Below, piece after piece: positions 11,542 to 22,849 of a DNA stretch of 64,000 bases. This DNA comes from Malania oleifera. Taxonomy: Eukaryota > Streptophyta > Magnoliopsida > Santalales > Ximeniaceae. The first letter of the stretch is position 1. The number at the start of each line of letters is the position of its first letter. Made by a program: the position numbers and the translations under genes. The DNA lies in assembly GCF_029873635.1 (NCBI RefSeq), contig NC_080422.1, forward strand, positions 3,142,001-3,206,000, written 5' to 3'. The notes beneath the pieces were generated by a model. The model ran no database searches. It was given only the letters and a program-made list of their open reading frames with translations, and was not told the DNA's origin.

Positions 11542-13614
11542 TGTAACAGCCGTCAATGAAATGTAACATAATAAATCAAATGGTCAACCCGAACCCGTGG
11601 GTAGCGGGGACATTTATCAAACACAGCGGAAAACCTAGCAGCAGTAAACAGAAAAATCTCAAACATCCAATCATAAAACATAATATCAGAGCTTTCTATT
11701 AACAACAATATACTGTTTATATGTACAATCTCCAAAAAGTCAAAACATCACTAAGACCATACAACAAAATCTCCTAGTCCTAGTTCGACGCTTACCTTTC
11801 TAGTAGAGAAGCATCGACCACTCAACGGCAGCCCTGACCCGCTGGTCTCTCGGAGTTTCTTGAAAAGCTAATTAATGTCGGGGGTGAGACACTTCTCAGT
11901 AAGAAAAAATAAACTAAATACAGTTGTGTGGCAACATGAACATTTAAAGTGCTTATACATATATAGTACATTTCATAACTCTAGAAATAATCATAATATT
12001 ATATTGGATGATCATGTACTTTCATATTTGTTTATAAATCATAACATACATAAGCATCTGTTATCACTGTAATAACATATATAAAAACATTTGTTGTAAC
12101 TGTAGTACTGAAAATATACCCAGGATGAATAGCTAGCTGGTGTCATGTATTACCCCCCATGACGGGTTGTGCAGCCTGAAGGCAGGACCCGACAATGGCT
12201 GGCCGACCACTGCCGGATCAAATATGTCTGTATGTACGATGGACCCGCCATACCCTGGTCTGGATTGCCTGGTGGACGTCCACACTCTACTGAAAGCCAC
12301 ATCAACTATCCATCTCCTATCCCCTCGTGGGACGGTTAGCAATAATATGAAGTAGATATCTGATCTACATATATAGATATGGTACCGAGCCCTGAACTGA
12401 ACTAAACTAACATCTTGGCTGTAATAACATATAATACATGAACATACATAATATCATCACGGCCTCGTGCCGAAAACAAAGATACGGCCTCATGTCGAAA
12501 TCATACATATGGCCTCGTGCCAAAGTCATAATAAATACGGTCTCGTGCTGATAACATAATAAATACGGCCTCGCGTCGAAACATAAATATGGCCTCGTGC
12601 CAATAACATACATGTGGCCTCGCGCCAAAATCGTTTCAGGTATTTATATTCTGAAAACAACTCATTTACCATATATTCATCAAACTCAATATAGCATAAT
12701 TCATCTTTTCAAAATACCTGAAAATATGCTTTACTCGTAAAATCATTTATATCATGATTCGCTTCACATAAAAATAATGTTCATGCCACACAAGTGCTGT
12801 TAGGTCTTACTTCATATTTTAAAATCATCATTTTTGGCTTCTTATACATACATATACATTTTCATCACAATAGTAGTATTTTCCAATCATACCTTTCATA
12901 TGTAATATACAAAGATAGCATAGGTTTTTCTGAAAATAAATATGCTCATAATTAATAATAATATGTATGGAAAATTACTGTTTTAGTTTATTCCCTTACC
13001 TGGCTACTGAGAAAGCTCCCAAAATATCCTAGGCTAACCCCGTATGACTTAATGATCAACACCTTGAAACTCAAAACTCCCAGTATTAAACACCAGTATT
13101 TTCATGCGTACATCAATTTCTATAACTACCATGAAGTCTAATTTGGCTTAAAAAGCCTTACCTCAACTTTGGGATGATTTCCAACTTCGTTTCCCCAACG
13201 ATCCGCTCCGGCAAACTTGTAGGGAACTTCTCCAGGAGCGTCATGGTAGCCTCAGATCTTCAATCCAGCGTAAAACCAACCCAAAATCGAAGAGAGAGAG
13301 AGAGTGAGAGGGCCGAAGAGGAGAGAGAGAGATGAAGCTTAATATGAAATAAAATCGGATTTTTCATATATATAGACAGCGGAATTCGTCGACGAGCCCG
13401 ATCTTCGTCGACGAGTTCTTCATAAATTTCGTCGATGAGACCCTGTATTCGTCGACGAAATTCAGACTGCCTCCAAAGCCCTCTCGGCATTTTCTCGTCG
13501 ACGAAACCCTATGTTCGTCGATAAAATCTTTGAAATCCTTTGTTCCTTTTTCCAATTTCCCTTTCTCCTTTCTTTTATTATTTAAATTTCACTTTTAAAA
13601 TCCGGGTCGTTACA
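11542..13614 (-). mobile_element. LTR E: solo long LTR inserted in the Copia-1 leader
   Basis: Minus-strand LTR starting TGTAACGACCCGG at 13614 and ending in TGTTACA at 11542, flanked by perfect AAATC target duplications (11537-11541 and 13615-13619). On the minus strand it shows TCGTCGACGA-type palindromes at 13382-13520, a TATATATA box at about 13370, a GGTAAGGGAA donor-like word near 13000, a tandem array at 12440-12635 and the hairpin block at about 11885-11905. It has no internal coding region, so it is a solo LTR left by LTR-LTR recombination. It sits between the Copia-1 PBS and its gag start. Confidence 0.9.
12440..12635. repeat. Tandem CGGCCTCGTGCCG array inside LTR E
   Basis: About seven degenerate units of roughly 26-30 bp, each with a GGCCTCGTGCC-like core, where CGGC and GCCG can pair around CTCGT, separated by AT-rich spacers with ACATA or AAATA. 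Similar GC-rich mini-arrays occupy the same part of LTRs A, G and H with different cores. Confidence 0.8.
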
Positions 13615-13654
13615 AAATCAGTGATTCTGTGCTAGCCCAAGCTCTGAACCGTCT

Positions 13655-13666
13655 GCTCTGATACCA
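13655..13666 (-). other. Copia-1 primer binding site (tRNA-iMet)
   Basis: Minus strand TGGTATCAGAGC begins immediately after the 5' LTR end, complementary to the 3' end of initiator tRNA-Met. Confidence 0.92.
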
Positions 13667-14014
13667 TGTAAAACTTGAATACTCTCTGTAGATAAACTCT
13701 GTGTTTTACTAAATCATGAAATGAGCAAAATACAACGACGACGACGACGAACTGAATATATTCTAGCTGATTATATACAAGAGCTGACAAATACAACACA
13801 GAAAGAGAAACAGATTTCCACCTTTTTGGAGGGAAAAGTGGTTATAAGCTTACTCTACAACTACTTATGATTACAAGAGTTATATCACAACCTTATCTCC
13901 TCAAGCCACGTATCAGCAAAATCCTCATCATTCATGTTCTGTTCTTGGATTATGTTCTTGCCTTTTACTACACTGATATCACCAACATTAATATTTATCT
14001 TGTCAAGTTTAACA
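13667..14014 (-). repeat. Copia-1 5' LTR
   Basis: 348 bp, minus strand, TGTTAAACTTGACA...TTTTACA; pairs with 6494-6840. Confidence 0.92.
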
Positions 14015-14019
14015 CTTAT

Positions 14020-14661
14020 TTACTTATTATACCTTTCTTTAGGACAAAAGACACTAATCTCTCCTAATTGGTAAAAAGATAGGAACCTCCATTGAGATTT
14101 TAAAAATCCCAGGGATCTCCCTTGAAGTTTCAAGAATTTAAAAAACCTCCCTTCGAAGTTTGTCAAAAAAACACAAATCTTCTCTTATATTGTGTAAAAA
14201 GACAAGTCTTTTGAGAGGATGCTTGTATCTTTGTGGCAAATCTCAGAAAATATCTACAGTGTTTTTGAAATCTCAGAGGAGATCAACAGGATTTTTAAAA
14301 TTTCAAGGAAGGTTTGTGTCTTTTTTTCAAATCTTAGGAAAAGTAAATGTCTTTTGCTTGTTTTTATTTTATTTTTATTTTTAACATGATAGTGTCCAAA
14401 CCTCTTTCAAACCCAACTAATCAACTTCCCTCCTTAATATTTACCTTCACTTAGTGGCAGAATTGTGCATTTTTTGGTGTAGTTGATTGCCTCCCTCATG
14501 TTTTCCATGTTTATTTTCACATAATCTTATATCATTCCACATTCTGCCTCACTCTAAAAATAAAATAGATGTGAGATCAATTTAAAACAAAGAGAAGGTT
14601 TTTGTACTAAATTCAAAAGCTTTCTAATTTAAGAAAAATTGTAAAATCTTTAATGCCTAAC

Positions 14662-14737
<76 letters not shown>

Positions 14738-16092
14738 GAAGAACTAAGCACCAAATTATTTAATGAGAAGCAAAAAGTCTAAACAATATAGCAAAATACA
14801 AGTCAAACTAGTAACAAAGCATAATATGGAGACCTAATAATCAGGCAACAAGTCTAAACCTTTAACAACTATATGTATGTCTTTAACAAAAAAAATAACT
14901 TGGTTTATGATTTTATTTGTATTAATATCCAACCACTAAAAAATGAGTAAGTTTCTTACTTTCCAACTATTAAAAGATTGATTTAGTCCAAACAAATCTA
15001 CAAAGGTAAGATTAGTATGGTTGGCCAGATAAAAATGAAAATTTGGGCGCACAACACTTAAACCAACAAACTACCCCTACTACTACTACTAGACTTGAGG
15101 CATAGTGATCCTGATATAAAAAAAAAAAAAAAAATGTATAGGGTATAGGGGATGAATACTGAGAAATGGGTCAATTAAATTCACGAAATCACCACTAATC
15201 TATTATTTGTATAAGTTTGGTTAGCTCATTGATTATCATAGATAAATTGGTCTTTAAACTGAAAGATTTGGTTAGTTCATCTGATTATCATAGATAAATT
15301 GGATTTTAAACTAATCTAAGGTCAAAAAACCAATAGTCAGAGTTTGCATCATTACAATCAAGTTTAGAAGTATTAGGATTATATACAAGAGGATATGCCG
15401 TAATGCCCCATAAATAACTGTTTGACATGAAATCAACCTTAAATTCCACTTATCAAGACTTTGCTTCTTTCTTTTTATTTATAATACATATTTTTAAATA
15501 TTAGAAACCCTACATAAGCAAAATTGCTTCCATCTCATAATCTTGGATGCATGCACAAACACAAACCCCCTAACTAGACAATACCCTTACTCACCTAAGA
15601 TCCACGAAATCATGCACATCGAAGTGTCACTTTAAGTAGACAACGAGATCTAAATATCCCAACAAAAACGTATCTAACTCATACAAAGTACATAATTTAC
15701 AATTCATTTTTCTTTTCTCACTTTTCTTCCTAATTACAAAATATATAAAAAAAAATTACATTTTTATAAAATAAATATTATTTTCAAATTCTAAACAGAA
15801 TCTTTTAAAAAATCAAATTCATCCATTTTAATTTTCTTACCAAATAAGAAATTATAAAACCTAACTATCTCTTCTTGTGAAGTGTATGCTCTATTGTTGC
15901 AATTCATTATCATTATTGTTATTCTATTGGAAAAAAATAATATTGGGAAAAAATAATATTTTATTTATAAATAATTATAATAAATCTCCCAACAGTGAGT
16001 TGGTGGATGAAGGACCCGACCTAGAATAGTATTATCGTAGTTTCGGATACTGACCCGACGCCAACCATTACTGAGAAATTGACCATGTAACT
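14020..16092. other. AT-rich intergenic DNA
   Basis: No gene supported. Bases 14080-14380 hold several imperfect copies of a phrase like AAATCTCAGGGGAGATC spaced 30-60 bp apart; a similar phrase recurs at 30920-31020, suggesting a dispersed repeat. The rest is low-complexity AT sequence. Confidence 0.4.
14665..14737. repeat. TTA then TTG microsatellite
   Basis: About 14 TTA units run directly into about nine TTG units (TTATTATTA...TTGTTGTTG), a compound trinucleotide microsatellite. Confidence 0.95.
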
Positions 16093-16190
16093 CGTCATCT
16101 TCGAGTTTTTTCCCGTTTTATTATTATTTTATAATAAAATTTAAAATAATACTTCATTTGGGAAAAAAAATTCTAGTCTAATGCTTACAT

Positions 16191-16346
16191 AATCTCGCAG
16201 CTTGGTGCTGCGAGATTTATGTCACGGATCAAAACCTAATTGCCCTGACCATTTAATTCTCACAGCACCAAATTGCGAGATTTGTCACGTGTCAAAACAC
16301 GATTGCCCTGACCATTAAAATCTTACAGCTTGGTCCTGTGAGATTT
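16191..16346. repeat. MULE-1 left hairpin array
   Basis: Contains the hairpin AATCTCGCAGC...GCTGCGAGATT (16191-16218), a half copy at about 16258-16285 and a degenerate copy at 16319-16346. The units are separated by TGTCACG(G/T)-type spacers. Matching copies in opposite context lie near 21805-21970. Confidence 0.85.
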
Positions 16347-17352
16347 TCTGTATCAAATTATTTTCAATGCAAGTTTTGAAAGATTAAAAAATAAATTAAT
16401 ATTTATATAAGTTTTTAAAAAATTAATATAAAAAAAATGAAAAAAATAAATTAATGTTTCTATACTTATAAATATTTTTCATAATTACCTTCTTTCATAT
16501 GTAAAGTAAGAGTCAAAAATCTAAAATATTTATAAAAAAAAAGACGTTTTCCAACTTTTCTATATTTTGAATAATTTGAAAACAATGTGACATTTTTGTA
16601 AATGTTTGAAAATTTAAAAATAAAAAATAAAATTATTTTCACAAGTGAATAGTCATACTTATTTTTTTTAAAACTGTAGTTCAATTATTTTAAATAAAAA
16701 ATGAGCTACACTTTGTCACACTATAGATATTTGTCACACTAGCAAAGAAAAAGTGAATATAACTATCCAATTCTATTAGCTATTTTAAAATTTTAAAAAA
16801 TTATTGCATTTTCATTTGCTCCATTTTTAAAGTTATTTACTAACTCGACATTTTTCCATTGTAAATTCTATGTTTACCATTTAATTTATTTTTAATACTC
16901 TTCTAAAAAAAATATAAGTGAATGTTTGATTTTAAGATTTTCCTCAGTTTATATATATTTTTTTGTTTAAGTATAATTGCGTGTATGATAGGAGGATTAA
17001 AATAGTGACGATAATTTTTTGAGATAATTTGCATCATGATGACTATTTCGTTGATAATGAATAGATAATTTGCATGAATTCGGGTTCTGAAATGCAAAAT
17101 AAACAATTAAATAAATTATAATATAGAACATTATTAAAGGCTAAAAGATGCATGCATTGCGTTTATATCACTATTAAAAATAGGTGATAACATTGTGTTT
17201 CATTCGAAACTGTCATGCGCAACTTTCATTCACATATACATGTTGGGGAAAATGAATAAACATTCTTAATTATACATAAATAATACAACGATGCTATACA
17301 AATGAAATGAAAATAAGCAACGCTATACAAATGAAATAAACATAATGCTATA

Positions 17353-17674
17353 CTACTCAGTGCCGCAGCGAGTTCGTCTCCAGGGTCGTGGTGGCTTCCG
17401 CTTGCGTCTGCCCAACCCCTGCTAGTCATCTGCATCAGGTGTCCTGTCACGTCGCCGTCCTATCTGTGGATCATTTTCATCAAGAGGTACTGCATAATCA
17501 TCATCCATGCCAAGCGCACGGGGAGAGAACTGATATAATGTCTTTGGACGAGAACGACATGGCATAGTGGGTGCATCGACCTCCTCCCCTTCGAAAATGT
17601 CGTCCAATAAAAATGACATAGATAGGGTGCATCGACCTCCTCCCCACCATCACCAAAACATTGCTTGAGCTTCT
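17353..17674 (-). pseudogene. C-terminal remnant resembling MULE-carried plant mobile domain protein
   Basis: Minus-strand reading gives an acidic segment (DDDYAVPLDENDPQIGRR), a stop codon, then a basic tail QGLGRRKRKPPRPWRRTRCG and a stop at 17353. Arg/Pro-rich tails ending in CGT are seen in MAIN-LIKE/plant mobile domain proteins, which are often carried by Mutator-like elements. The location inside MULE-1 fits. The short phrase GEEVDAP occurs twice, about 55 bp apart. Upstream sequence is cut by LTR A and no further coding sequence is found beyond it. The family call rests mainly on tail composition and context. Confidence 0.4.
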
Positions 17675-19668
17675 TGTAAGAACCCAAACCATAGTATGTG
17701 GATTTAATATTTGAAATAAGGGTAAAGTGGTAATTTGGGCAAGTTTCGTCGACGAAGTCCCTTCTGTTCTCGGTGACGAAATTCAGTGTCTCGTAGACGA
17801 GGAGATACCAAGGGATTTTGGGAAAATCTAGAACCTCGGCTCGTCGACGAGGCCACCGTCTCGTCAACGAAGGTAATGGTGGACTTGTCGATGAATATGC
17901 CAATTCGTCGAATTCACCCGAGTCAAAGGGCTATAAATATCCAAAAGGGTTGCTTCCAAGTTAAGATAGCTTGATTTTCTCTCCCTCTCTCTCTAGAACT
18001 CGAAGCTCTCTTTCTCTCTCTCTTTTGATTTCTTCGCCGTTGGTCGCCTAATTTGTAAATCGGATATTATTGTGACGATCAGGGAAGGATTCTCTACATT
18101 TTTAGCAAATCGAAATTTCGGGTTTCAGGCTAAAATCTAGGTAAGGCTCGGTTTTCGTTTCTGATTCAGAATATGTGTAGTAATATAAATTATAAGTATG
18201 TATTGTACTGTGGTTTGTAGGCTTTGGAGTCTTGGTTCGTAGTTTTGGGGACCGTAGAATTCGTAGTTGAAATTCGGGTTAAGGTAAGGGGATTCTGTTT
18301 ATATTAGTTTATTTTCGAAATCGGGATTGGTAAGCTTGTAGGCCACGATCGTTTGTATGTTTTGGTAACTTATTTGAGGAAATCTATTGGGTAAAATATG
18401 GGATTTTTGGGTTACAATTTTTGAGAAAATTTGGGGATTTTGGGTATCATTTTTACTTTGTTTAGAAAAACGTTTGTTTTATTTAAACTGTATTATTGAG
18501 ATGATTGTTATCCATATTTGTATAAACCGTATACTTGAAATGGAAAACGATATGATTTGCCGTAAACCAAATAAGTGTGGTACGTATGGTTGTATGTAAT
18601 TATTCCAGGTATTTTGTAAAATAGCTAGTGGTGGCTAATTATCATACGCTGATATGTATAGGAGTGTGAGCTCCAAAATGATTCCAAGTTTTGTGAAATC
18701 GGCTAGTGGCGGCTAATTACCGTATGCCAGAACAGGTTACTATACGCTGCGCCATGTACCGGTGTGAAAATCGTGGGCGAGAGTGTCCGACTCTGTATAT
18801 GAGGGTGTGAAATATCACTACGTATCCCGGCTGGTCACCGAGGGGTGTGAGCTATACTATATTGGCAATGTAGTCACTTTGAAGTTTCGGGTTTCACGGA
18901 GTAGTTGCGTATTGGCAATGTAATCGCTGTAAGACTTCGGATTCATGGAGTAGTTGCGTACTAGTGTGAGCTACATCGTATTGGCAATGTAATTGCTGTG
19001 AAGTTTCGGGTTTCATAACGTAGTTGTGTATTAGTGTGACGACACTAATCGTATGTTTTGGATATCGTATGTACTGGAATGTATTTGTGAAAATACTAGA
19101 ACTGTATGGAACTGTTTGGAAATGTTTTCGAACTGTATCGTATTGTATAGTGTTATGTTTTTGCGTAAAATAACACTGGTATACCACACATTGATATAAC
19201 TTGCTTTCTTCCTTACTGAGAGGTGTCTCACCTCGAATGTACGTATAATGTTTTCAGGTCCATCAGGTAGCCGTATTTAGCATCTTGGCAATTGGAGGCG
19301 GAGGTGTCATTAGCTGCTGTTAGTACCTGGTTAGGTACGAGATTTTGTAACCAGGTTGTCATGATGGGTTTTGTAGACACCCAGAGTACGTACGGTATTT
19401 ATGGGATTGAATACCTTAGTATTGCATGGGTTCATGTATCCTAACTTTGTACAGACTCTAGTATGGTATGTAATATAGAAAGATGAAGCATTTTTCGCTG
19501 CGTAATTGATGAGTATGGATGTATATGTGTATGTGTATAGGGCATCCGTGTACCCCATGGGGTCGGACCCTCTTATTGTATTGTATCATGTATGTTTGAA
19601 TTGATACAAAGACATGTTAGGTTACTATATTCACACCTGGGACCCATCTGCAGGTTCAGGGCAAGACA
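17675..19668 (+). mobile_element. LTR A: solo gypsy-type LTR inside MULE-1
   Basis: Plus strand, TGTAAGAACCC start and GCAAGACA end, flanked by CTTCT (17670-17674) and CTTCG (19669-19673), a 5-bp duplication with one change. It belongs to the same family as the LTRs of Gypsy-1: same start, same end words (GGTCGGACCCTCTT, TTAGGTTACTAT, TCACACCTG). TCGTCGACGA-like palindromes lie at 17745-17910, TATAAATA at 17932, CT-rich leader at 17978-18030, AGGTAAG words at 18138 and 18280, diverged tandem units at 18600-19050, and the hairpin block TGAGAGGTGTCTCA at about 19216. No internal region remains. Confidence 0.9.
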
Positions 19669-20487
19669 CTTCGTGCCATTTAGATCGACCCTTAGGAAAT
19701 AATAAAAACTTACGAAAAAAAAAAATTGTATATATAAGCACATGACATAACAACTCTTTTCATTAATAGTAATCTAATCAACTATAATCATTATTCCGTT
19801 CATTATGCAGTAATCCTTTAAAATAAAGTTCAACATGCAGCATTTGTTAATCATTCAGTACTCTTGTTTATACACTTTGATTAATTTTGGTGGGAAAACT
19901 CTTATAAAAAATTCGACAGCATGTCGTCTATAAACTAAACATTTTCCCATCATGCATACCACAAACCATGCACCAAATATCCTAAGAGTTTCTACAACAT
20001 GCAATTCACAAGTCACTGCATCAACCATGCAGGTGACACTCAGTTCAATCAGCATGCACTCCTAATCAACTATCAACATGCATTTCACAATACTGCATCA
20101 GCCATGTAGTTAGCGTTCTAGATTAATCATGCAAAAACAGTATATTCAATATCAGTTAAGAAGTAAAGCTATTGTGTGCATGAACACGAATATATATATA
20201 TATATATATATATATGATGTGACTACTGAATTATATAAAATATATGAAGTTGTCTAAAATGTTTGTGTTTCATTGTCAATCATATAAATCCATAAACTAA
20301 AATTCCATTGTCAGCCCTACCCAAAAATAAAACAACATTAAGATTAAAAAAGCACATCTTCACAAAAAAATATGAATATTTTGTTACCATGATTAATTAA
20401 AGTTAAGGTACAATGATAAATATTTACTAAAAATTTATATATATATATATATTTAAAAATGTTACTCTTTCACAAATAGCATATTCC

Positions 20488-20527
<40 letters not shown>

Positions 20528-21117
20528 AGGTAATTATGATAACAAATTGCTTTTGTAATGATTTCTAAATTTAAATTCATTATTTCTTTCATTTATACTT
20601 GCAATTTCATATTAATTAACCTATGCTAATTACTTATTTTGCAGCATATATATGTTTTTTAAATCCCAATAATATGCAAGATACTAAAGAGTAAGTTTTT
20701 TGTAATATTTTAGTGATAATTTATTATTAGACTTGAGTTTTCATTAATCATAATAATGAAAGGACAATGGAATAATTTTATTAATAAATTTTATCTTTTC
20801 TAAATTTGACTACCTATCAACCAACGAACTAAAAAAAACTCAATGATTGAAGTGTCATACTTGAAAATCTTAGGTGTTTCGAATTTTACTAATGAAAAAC
20901 TATATAAGGAATATTTAATAAATTAATCTTATTAATTTTGCACAGCAAGCAAATAATGAGTTTTGAATACTACCTAAATTTCAGTACATTAGAATATAAT
21001 AAAATTGTGAGGACATGATAAGAATATTATAAAAATTATAATAAGTTTAGGAAGACCAATTTTTTCTCCATCCCATTCTGATGTATCAAACAAATCATTA
21101 GGAATAATAATAAGATA

Positions 21118-21151
<34 letters not shown>

Positions 21152-21780
21152 TAAACAAAACATATATTTATTCTCGATACACATGCATGTAACTATTATC
21201 CATATATCAAACAAATCATAAGAGAATTTATTTAATCAATTCTACATACAAGACTTTTAACAATAATTACATATATATATTTTATCTGAAAAAAATACAA
21301 ACTTTTAATAATAATTCATTTTAAATTAAAATCCAATCAATAATACAACTATTTTCTAATACCAAATTTAAAACACTACATTACAGCATACTTGTCAATT
21401 AAATTACACATAATACATATAACAAATAATAAATGAAAGGAACTAAAATACTAATAGAACAACCCTAACCTCAAATTTGGGTGTTTTCAAATGATGCATT
21501 CAGTCAGCAAATTAAAAGTGCTACGCAGTAATTTATGAGTCACACTAACAATTTTACCAATCAAACTAACAATTTTTCAATCAAAAATATAAACTTACTT
21601 TTCAAAACAAATGAGCAGGTTTCATTGAACTTTCCCCATCTCCCCCTTTTATATCCTCCTCCTCAACGTTCACAAGCAACGGTCAAATGCAAATCGAACA
21701 GCCTCTGCACTCTGCCCTTTGCTCTGCAGTCTCCTCCACTCTGGTCTCTCTACTGCCCCTCTGTTTGCGAAAAAAATTGA
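19669..21780. other. MULE-1 right internal region, AT-rich
   Basis: No coding sequence recognised. Holds several (TA)n microsatellites (about 20190-20214, 20497-20520, 21120-21148) and a run of words of the CATGCA type at 19810-20150. Functionally unassigned filler inside the element. Confidence 0.5.
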
Positions 21781-21799
21781 AAGAGAAATGGTTGTTGAA

Positions 21800-21975
21800 T
21801 AGCCGAAATAAATCTTGCAAGATTAAGTTGCGAGATTTGTTATGCGTTATACACTGAGCAACTGTTCCATTTTCCAGTCAAATCTCGTAGCTTGGTCCTG
21901 TGAGATTTATCTTGACATGCGTTCCATTTTGTCTGATCCTATAAATCTCGCAGGACTAAGTTGCAAGCGTAATTA
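21800..21975. repeat. MULE-1 right hairpin array
   Basis: Three degenerate units with AAATCT(C/T)G at one end and (G/A)AGATTT at the other, at about 21806-21834, 21882-21910 and 21945-21975. They mirror the left array and precede the right terminal inverted repeat. Confidence 0.75.
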
Positions 21976-22119
21976 TTAAATAGGGAAAATTTTCTCCTAA
22001 ATATTATTTTATATTTTATTATAAAATAATAATAAAGTGGGAAAAAAAATCCGTCATCTTCGCCCTCAGTAGTCATCACAGCTCATCGAACTCTACACTA
22101 TTCAGATTTCAGAAAACCC

Positions 22120-22157
22120 TAACCCTCTCTCTCCCTCTCTCTCTCTCTCTCTCTCGC
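22120..22157 (+). promoter_or_regulatory. CT-rich leader upstream of the Yippee-like gene
   Basis: A CT dinucleotide run follows AACCCTAACC at 22113-22122. Pyrimidine patches of this kind commonly mark plant core promoters or 5' leaders. It lies just outside the right end of MULE-1 (22061), so the transposon sits immediately upstream of the promoter. Confidence 0.4.
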
Positions 22158-22849
22158 AGTTCACAAATCACAACACTCAATGGCACGCTGGCCAGGTTCG
22201 CCCAAGAACATGTAAAGAAATGCAAATTTGTGAATTTACACATGTAATTCTCGTTTTCCTTAGAACGATCTGTTCATTCATTGTCAATATTTCTTGGGTT
22301 TGGATGCCTCTGGTGTTTTCTTATTCAAATTTTTTACCTTGCAATAAATCGTAATTTCACGTGTTTTTGATTGTTGTTACTTTCGAGGGTTTAGAAGATC
22401 ACAAGTCAGATCGTCGCGGGCTTTAATTAGATATTGTTGTTTTTAATCTTGTCAGCCGCTGGGTTTAATTCATTTTTGTCTACGAATCTTGTGAATTCAT
22501 TTTTCAACTGGGTCGTCATCAATCGCTTTTGTTGTTAAAGTGTCTGCCTAAATTATTTATTTCAATATGTTATTGTCGAAGCTTTGCATTTGATTGCATC
22601 TTTCTCTGTTAATTCAGGTTAATTTTTCTTTATGAAAAAAGATAAGCAGGCGAAGGGGTTTAAAGATTGTACATTTTGTCGGTGGAAGATGTAAATTCCT
22701 AATTCCCTCTGCTTCTCTATTCTTCCCTCAATTCTGATCGTAATGAAGGGATGCTTATTGTTGTTTACTTTTATGCCCCCCCTTTTTGAAAACAATCTGG
22801 ATATGGAACAGTAATTACTGTAAAGGAGGTGCTCTGTGTTGATTCTTCT

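Larger units (their letters stand above)
6494..14014 (-). mobile_element. Copia-1: full-length Ty1/copia element with a nested solo LTR
   Basis: Minus-strand element with 5' LTR 13667-14014, PBS 13655-13666, gag-pol 11476 down to about 6850, PPT beside 6841, and 3' LTR 6494-6840. Both LTRs begin TGTTAAACTTGACA and end in TTACA. Flanks are ATTAT (6489-6493) and CTTAT (14015-14019), a 5-bp target duplication with one change. Without the 2.07-kb LTR E in the leader, the element is about 5.4 kb, usual for Copia. Domain order (gag, protease, integrase, RT, RNase H) confirms Ty1/copia. Reading frames are broken by several stops and shifts, so it cannot move by itself. Confidence 0.93.
16103..22051. 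mobile_element. MULE-1: Mutator-like element with hairpin-rich ends
   Basis: The left end starts GAGTTTTTTCCCG and the right end finishes GGGAAAAAAAATC. The two ends form imperfect inverted repeats of about 100 bp, sharing TTTTATTATTATTTTATAAT and a GC-containing hairpin motif further in. Perfect 10-bp flanking duplications CGTCATCTTC lie at 16093-16102 and 22052-22061; 9-11 bp duplications are typical of Mutator-like elements. The 5.95 kb includes the 2-kb solo LTR A. Inside I see only a C-terminal coding remnant at 17353-17674 and AT-rich DNA, so it is non-autonomous. The same termini occur in MULE-2 at 58293-59301. I found no transposase in either. Confidence 0.85.

Noticed and set aside
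12440-12635. CRISPR-like array of regular repeats
   Set aside because: This is plant nuclear DNA, units are diverged, and spacers are short AT words; it is a tandem array inside an LTR.
16100-16140. hAT-type MITE as the identity of MULE-1/2
   Set aside because: The flanking duplications fit 10 bp at both elements rather than 8 bp, and the ends do not begin with the CA(G) usual for hAT.
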